Part shown: positions 50,875-55,060 of the stretch, piece by piece
Position numbering within the stretch: the first letter of the stretch is position 1
How the letters are laid out: every line of letters starts with the position of its first letter
Assembly: GCA_001778375.1 (NCBI GenBank)
Contig: MFGV01000045.1
Coordinates: 1 to 55,060, forward strand
Direction of reading: 5' to 3'
Length of the DNA: 55,060 nucleotides
Source: Candidatus Firestonebacteria bacterium RIFOXYD2_FULL_39_29
Lineage (GTDB): Bacteria; Oederibacteriota; D2-FULL-39-29
The notes under the pieces: generated by a model
What the model was told of the DNA's origin: nothing
The model's database searches: none
What the model saw: the letters and a program-made list of their open reading frames with translations, nothing else
Position numbers and translations under genes: made by a program

Positions 50875-51753
50875 CTATTTTTTTGCCGCTATGGCTTCTT
50901 TAATATTCTCCACAAAAGGCTTAAGTAACGTTGTAAACTCCATCGGGAAGATATATTTCGTTGACGGAGAAGCACCAAGTGCTTTTAGTGTATCGAGATA
51001 CTGCAAACTCATTGTCTTTGCATCAATTGATTTCGCGGCGCCAAATATGCTCTCAAGCGCCTTCGCATAACCTTCAGCTTTCAGTATCTGCGACTGTCTT
51101 TCACCTTCGGCTCTAAGTATCGCTGACTGCTTTTCGCCCTCGGCAATCGTAACAGCGGCCTGTTTTGTACCGTCTGATTCGGTTACCACCGCTCTTCTGT
51201 GTCTTTCTGCCGCCATCTGCTTGGTCATTGCGGACTGAACTTCCGTCGGCGGAAGAATTTCACGGATTTCTACGGAGGTTACTTTCCCTCCCCATCTGCC
51301 GGTTACTTCATCTAATTTGGTTCTTAGAATGACATTTATCTGTTCTCTCTTGGAAAGTACTTCATCAAGTGCCATATCGCCGACAACAGCTCTTAAGGTT
51401 GTTGTTGCTATACCCTGCAAAGCTCCCGCGAAATTGCGTACCTGAATAACGGAAAGCGCCGGGTCAATAACCTTCCAGTAAATAAGAAAATCAACGGAAA
51501 CAGGCGCATTATCCTTGGTAATGCAGGTCTGCTCAGGAATTTCAAGAAAGGATTCTCGAAGGTCCACCCAGACTATCTGATCCATTATCGGCCAGACAAA
51601 AGTAATCCCGGGACCAAGAACGCCGCCGGGAGCATGTTTTCCGAATCGGAATAAAACTAACCGTTGATACTCCCTTACGATCTTTATTGCATTGAACAAC
51701 ACCAATAGTACAAATATTATTGGCACAACTACAAAAACAAAAAACGTCCCCAT
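50875..51753 (-). CDS. SPFH/Band 7 membrane protein (slipin type)
   Basis: This 292-aa protein has an N-terminal transmembrane helix (about 4-24) followed by REYQRLVLFRFGKHAPGGVL and the SPFH core (about 30-190; VDLRESFLEIPEQTCITKDN). A long helical part comes next with GEKQSAILRAEGERQSQIL, the typical slipin coiled coil. These proteins form oligomeric rings in membranes and act in membrane organisation and protease control. It is 22 bp after the NfeD gene, the usual pairing. GGAGGT precedes the ATG. Confidence 0.92.
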   Translation of the reverse strand: MGTFFVFVVVPIIFVLLVLFNAIKIVREYQRLVLFRFGKHAPGGVLGPGITFVWPIMDQIVWVDLRESFLEIPEQTCITKDNAPVSVDFLIYWKVIDPALSVIQVRNFAGALQGIATTTLRAVVGDMALDEVLSKREQINVILRTKLDEVTGRWGGKVTSVEIREILPPTEVQSAMTKQMAAERHRRAVVTESDGTKQAAVTIAEGEKQSAILRAEGERQSQILKAEGYAKALESIFGAAKSIDAKTMSLQYLDTLKALGASPSTKYIFPMEFTTLLKPFVENIKEAIAAKK

Positions 51754-51775
51754 GTGCTACCTCCTTAAATCTATT

Positions 51776-52060
51776 TTAATATATTTTCTCCACAATTATT
51801 TTTACTCCATCAACAGCCACAACTTTTACTTTTGCTCCAACTTCAATCGTGTCCTGATTCTTACTTCTTGCCGTATAATCCTCACGGCTGACATATACGA
51901 TGCCTTCCGGTTTTAGAATCTTTGTTACCTTCCCTGTTTCTCCGAGCAAACTTTCAGCTCCGCTCACCGCTTTACTACGTAACGCCTTAATACCAAGTAA
52001 CGCAAGAAAACAGACAAAAATAAAACATAGTACAGCAAGAACTATCGAGATTAAAGACAT
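51776..52060 (-). CDS. NfeD-like C-terminal OB-fold protein
   Basis: The 94-aa protein has one transmembrane helix (about 4-24) and then an OB-fold: LLGETGKVTKILKPEGIVYV, then IEVGAKVKVVAVDGVKIIVE. This is the short NfeD form that partners SPFH proteins. I start at the ATG 52060 because the GTG nine bases upstream overlaps the GAGG ribosome binding site. The gene begins a two-gene unit with the slipin. Confidence 0.88.
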   Translation of the reverse strand: MSLISIVLAVLCFIFVCFLALLGIKALRSKAVSGAESLLGETGKVTKILKPEGIVYVSREDYTARSKNQDTIEVGAKVKVVAVDGVKIIVEKIY

Positions 52061-52128
52061 ATTTTTCACCTCTTCTTATCGCTTTATATTAGATATTTTA
52101 ACATATTTTTACGCAATATTTCCTGCTT

Positions 52129-52776
52129 TTATTTTATTTTCCTAAACCCTTTTTCCCTTAACAAGCACGAATCACACACCCCGCAAGGCTTTTTACCGCC
52201 GTTATAGCAAGACCAGGTTAACTCGTAAGGCACTTTAAGCTTAATCCCTAATTTAATTATCTCCGCTTTTGTCAGATTAATCAACGGCGTTTCTATCTTT
52301 AATTTATTTCCGGAGACACCGCTTTTAGTTCCGAGGTTCACTGCTTTTTCATAGGCCTTAATATAATTCGGACGGCAGTCAGGGTATCCGCTGTAATCCA
52401 ATGCATTTGCTCCTATGAAAATCTTTTTAGCACCGATTGATTCGGCATAAGACGCGGCAAAACCTAAAAATATTGTATTTCTCGCCGGAACATAAGTAAC
52501 GGGTATATCTTTTCCGATTTGCTTATTCTTCACCGGTACTTTAACCTTCCTATCCGTTAATGCGCTCTTAGACCATGGCAGCGCTATTTTAACTACGATG
52601 TAGATACATTTGTTCATTTTTGCCAGTTTTACAGCCGCTTTTAACTCTTTCTTGTGCCTTTGCCCGTAGTCGAAAAGGAGGCAAAAACATTTAAAGCCCT
52701 TTGCTTTTGCATAATACAGAGTTGTTGTGGAATCTAGCCCGCCTGACAGTAATATTACCGCTTTTTTATTCGCCAT
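52129..52776 (-). CDS. queC: 7-cyano-7-deazaguanine synthase QueC
   Basis: This 215-aa enzyme makes preQ0 from CDG and ammonia in queuosine synthesis. The PP-loop SGGLDSTTTLYYAKAKGF is at the N-terminus, VPARNTIFLGFAASYAESIG in the middle, and the C-terminal zinc cluster is C-x7-C-x2-C-x2-C (CYNGGKKPCGVCDSC). It overlaps recO by 11 bp. No other queuosine genes are in the window, so their loci are elsewhere. Confidence 0.95.
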   Translation of the reverse strand: MANKKAVILLSGGLDSTTTLYYAKAKGFKCFCLLFDYGQRHKKELKAAVKLAKMNKCIYIVVKIALPWSKSALTDRKVKVPVKNKQIGKDIPVTYVPARNTIFLGFAASYAESIGAKKIFIGANALDYSGYPDCRPNYIKAYEKAVNLGTKSGVSGNKLKIETPLINLTKAEIIKLGIKLKVPYELTWSCYNGGKKPCGVCDSCLLREKGFRKIK

Positions 52777-53530
52777 AAGATTTTATACTCTCCATTACTT
52801 TTAAGCTTTTTAATTTCAGCTCAAAGTTATATTCAAGAAAATGTTCCACTACTTTTTCTATCTCCATATGAGATTGATTATCTATGGTTATTTTAGAAAG
52901 TGTATCAAATGTTTTCCTGTGAAGAAAATCCATAAGTTTAAGCGTATTATTATACACTTCGACCGTTGAAACTCCGCTTGCGCACGTTTCGCAAACTACA
53001 CCCCCGTGTTTGGGACTTACGGACATCCGTTTATTCTGTTTTAAATCAGAGCCGCAAGAGGTGCAGGAATCAAGCGCGATTCTGAAACCCACCTGGGTGA
53101 GGAACTTCACCATAAACATTGAAAATATCTTGTCTTCATGTTTTTGCGTATCCAATCTATGCAGAGTATGAATGAAAAGTTCATACAAAGAATGACTTTT
53201 TTCCCCGAACGGTACAAAAGTATTCACAAAATCAGAGACCGCAGAAGCATAAGTATATTTTTTTACGTCTTTGGAGATATTCTTAAAATGCGTGGCAATC
53301 TGACTTTGAGTTAACAGATAAAGATCCGCGTATGTTTGCTTATACAAAAACAATTTTGTCTCCGTAAAAAGTTCCACCGTAGAGCCAAACCGGCTCTTCA
53401 TCTTCTTTGCACCCTTCGCCACCGCGTGGATCTTCCCGTATGCCTTGGTATAAATAGTAAGGTGTTTGTTCGCTTCGCCATAGCTTCTGACTTTAATGAT
53501 TATGCCGGTAGTTTTATGATACGGATTCAT
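52766..53530 (-). CDS. recO: DNA repair protein RecO
   Basis: This 254-aa protein has the N-terminal OB fold (TTGIIIKVRSYGEANKHLTI and KIHAVAKGAKKMKSRFG), a helical middle, and a zinc site with CTSCGSD and CETCASG. RecO loads RecA onto SSB-coated single strands together with RecR. AAGGA precedes the ATG. It is followed immediately by queC, with translational overlap. Confidence 0.92.
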   Translation of the reverse strand: MNPYHKTTGIIIKVRSYGEANKHLTIYTKAYGKIHAVAKGAKKMKSRFGSTVELFTETKLFLYKQTYADLYLLTQSQIATHFKNISKDVKKYTYASAVSDFVNTFVPFGEKSHSLYELFIHTLHRLDTQKHEDKIFSMFMVKFLTQVGFRIALDSCTSCGSDLKQNKRMSVSPKHGGVVCETCASGVSTVEVYNNTLKLMDFLHRKTFDTLSKITIDNQSHMEIEKVVEHFLEYNFELKLKSLKVMESIKSYGE

Positions 53531-54050
53531 TTTTTCCTTGGTGCAAACGTTTTCATCGTATATTTATACTTCGCTTATTTATTAGCAGTTACTTATTTGC
53601 TAGCAATGATTACGCATCCGCCAGTTATTTTAGGCGGATCTTTCGAAGAGATTACAAAGCTAGCTGATTCCGCTGATTTAGTAAAAGCGTGTTCACTTTA
53701 TATATAGTATTATAGCAAAAAAACAGATTATAATGCTATTTTACAATGAAAGGCCGTTTCTTGCGGAAATTGGAGGTCGCAATTTTCTACCTCAAATTTG
53801 ATTAATACGGCGGAAAGTACTATTCCGCTTTCACTAAATCGTCATTTGTCATTTGTAAATCGTAAATATCTTTACTAGTAGTACATCTTTAGTTTGCCTT
53901 TTATTACCAGTTTGCCACTATAGTCATTTGTTATACAACTCAATACTTTTCGAATTTATAGTTCGACTTACTTTAATATATTAGATATTGTCGTCCGCCG
54001 GTCTTTATGCCTGCCCGCCAGTTATTTTTGGAGGGGAGGATAGTGCTTAG
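53531..54050. other. 520-bp gene-free gap with hairpins and word repeats
   Basis: ATCCGCC/GGCGGAT (53616-53622 and 53633-53639) forms a hairpin. The words GATTACAAAGCTAGCTGATTCC follow at 53650, and GTCATTTGTCATTTGTAAATCG near 53840. The left arm of the 52-bp inverted repeat ends the gap. I see no gene. Confidence 0.55.
53990..54041. repeat. 52-bp inverted repeat flanking an OM barrel gene, left arm
   Basis: The arm (core GCCTGCCCGCCAGTTATTTT) is inverted at 54758-54809 with one mismatch in 52 bases. The arms bracket the gene at 54051-54716, with 716 bp between them. The word CCGCCAGTTATTTT also occurs in the hairpin at 53618. Confidence 0.85.
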
Positions 54051-54716
54051 TTATTTATCTTTGATGGGGTCTATCGGCTGCGGGCCGTCTTCCACCGGTT
54101 TACTTTCCGGTTTTACTTCGGGAAGCGGGGCAACAGGACTGATATCAAAGTTATAGCAGAGAGATATCACAACATAAGGCGAGAAAGTGGTAGGGAATCT
54201 GTAATAAAAATAATCTGTGTTTGCAAAGTCGTAGAACAGGTAGTTTTTATAGGGATAAACAGTGAGGCCAAGGCCGATATCCAGCCACCAACCCTTGGCA
54301 ATCGTATTTCTAAGTCCCGCTGAAACACCGTTATGCACTTCCCCGATGAACCTCATCGTGTCGGAAAGTTTTGTTTCAATACTTGCAAAGACAAAATACG
54401 GAAAAGGATTTATGCCGATAGAAAGCTCTCCAAGATCAATATTTTTTGTCCAGACCGCGTAAGGGTAAAGTCCGAAAACAAAGGAAGCGCCGAGAGCCAG
54501 CCGTCCGCCTTCAAAATCTTTTAAAAGCTGGTATTTTATCCCGTGCGCTCCTATTTCCAGACTGTCAGCGATGGAGAGATCCAGATAGATAATGCCGGCG
54601 GATAAAGTATTTTTTGGAAGGACATTTGCAGTAGGAACTGACATAAGCCAGGTAGGCTCATTGTCTGAATATGCCATGCCAGAAAGTATAACAATCAGTA
54701 TTAATATTTTTCTCAT
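54051..54716 (-). CDS. Predicted outer-membrane beta-barrel protein
   Basis: This 221-aa protein has a signal peptide (1-17; cut after AYS). The rest alternates hydrophobic and polar residues in strands ending in aromatic residues (LALGASFVFGLYPYAVW, FSPYVVISLCYNF), as in small outer-membrane barrels. The opening WLMSVPTANVLPKNTLSAGI resembles proteins annotated near capsule or YjbH-type genes, but I cannot assign a family. A Pro/Lys/Asp-rich tail (PEVKPESKPVEDGPQP) follows the last strand. The ATG is preceded by GGGGGTTAA. The gene is bracketed by 52-bp inverted repeats. Confidence 0.7.
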   Translation of the reverse strand: MRKILILIVILSGMAYSDNEPTWLMSVPTANVLPKNTLSAGIIYLDLSIADSLEIGAHGIKYQLLKDFEGGRLALGASFVFGLYPYAVWTKNIDLGELSIGINPFPYFVFASIETKLSDTMRFIGEVHNGVSAGLRNTIAKGWWLDIGLGLTVYPYKNYLFYDFANTDYFYYRFPTTFSPYVVISLCYNFDISPVAPLPEVKPESKPVEDGPQPIDPIKDK

Positions 54717-54757
54717 AGTTTAACCCCCTAAAACGATTCCTCCAAACTCGAAGCACA

Positions 54758-54809
54758 ATCCTCCCCTCCAAAAATAACTGGCGGGCAGGCATAAAGACTG
54801 GCGGACGAC
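54758..54809. repeat. 52-bp inverted repeat flanking an OM barrel gene, right arm
   Basis: Inverted copy of 53990-54041 with a single mismatch. It lies 41 bp upstream of the barrel gene start. Further right, 54837-54867 repeats 36932-36962 exactly, and TCCGCC/GGCGGA (54930-54950) forms another hairpin; no gene is visible to the window end. Confidence 0.85.
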
Positions 54810-54990
54810 CAGTTTCTATTAAATCAAGGTCAGTCGAATTCGAAACTCGAAACAAAACTAATAAAAAGAAAACAAAAGAAACACTAACCTCGGCTTCTCT
54901 TTTATTTATTTTTTTTCGAATTTGTTTAGTCCGCCAATTATTAGGGCGGATAGAATTTTGTACTTTTTAACGCCATCTATTATCCCATGC

Positions 54991-55060
54991 TTAACCCAAG
55001 TTCCGCTGAATTAGGCATATTTAGACTCATTTCCCTTATTTAAAGCCTTTTTTTATTAAA
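54991..55060. mobile_element. Left end of a second copy of the TIR element
   Basis: The last 70 bases are identical to 26240-26309, including the inverted-repeat end (CCCAAGTTCCGCTGAATT) and the transposase stop codon position. The rest lies outside the window; it may be a full-length insertion sequence with its transposase on the minus strand. Confidence 0.85.

Overview
The window looks like part of a chromosome from an uncultured Gram-negative bacterium. It carries lipid A/LPS genes (lpxK, an LpxL-type acyltransferase, a heptosyltransferase-type GT9), ExbB/ExbD motors, predicted lipoproteins and an outer-membrane barrel. The many HEAT, TPR and squalene-cyclase-like toroid proteins, the DUF2723 glycosyltransferases and the AT-rich intergenic regions recall candidate phyla around Omnitrophica, Elusimicrobia, Firestonebacteria and Planctomycetes. 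No rRNA or other marker gene is present, so this placement is an impression only.

Layout. 1-8451 (minus): a giant secreted protein of more than 2,800 residues with about 21 Ig-like repeats, cut by the left edge and driven by a near-consensus promoter. 8.5-11.3 kb: a repeat-rich gap, a small unknown gene and an AbiEi/AbiEii toxin-antitoxin pair. 11.4-14.4 kb (minus): XerD-type recombinase, acylphosphatase, DUF3137 and LemA. 14.5-25.2 kb (minus): a nine-gene, tightly spaced unit with an ExbB-ExbD-ExbD motor, a 932-aa TPR protein, two HEAT-repeat proteins, a small MshEN-like membrane protein and two alpha/alpha-toroid proteins. One toroid protein starts with a TonB-like membrane anchor that keeps the SxxxH signature. 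I regard this unit as the most interesting system here: a Ton/Tol-like energised envelope machine whose TonB equivalent ends in a toroid.

25.6-36.3 kb (minus): a metallo-beta-lactamase-fold hydrolase, a small transposon relic, then an envelope glycolipid block (DUF2723, GT9, LPLAT, LpxK, lipoprotein, DUF2723-TPR) ending at obgE. 36.5-39.7 kb: a small membrane protein and an iron unit of a DtxR-type regulator with a FeoA domain plus FeoB. 40.1-42.9 kb: an SMR/EamA-like transporter, a DUF4143 ATPase, a relic of a second transporter copy and a glutamine amidotransferase. 43.0-45.5 kb: an ECF sigma factor and an anti-sigma protein fusing a zinc finger, FecR domain and HEAT repeats. 46.3-49.8 kb (plus): dGTPase, DedA and gltX. 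50.0-54.7 kb (minus): two cold-shock genes separated by intrinsic terminators, an SPFH/NfeD pair, queC, recO and an outer-membrane barrel flanked by 52-bp inverted repeats. The right edge cuts into a second copy of the transposon seen at 26.2 kb.

Two genome-wide habits stand out. Many intergenic gaps hold large imperfect palindromes built from short degenerate words, and several small palindromic elements have entered or altered gene ends (the lpxK C-terminus, the start of the hydrolase gene). Also, at least five genes have a -10 box only 6-9 nt before the start codon and no ribosome binding site, which suggests leaderless mRNAs.
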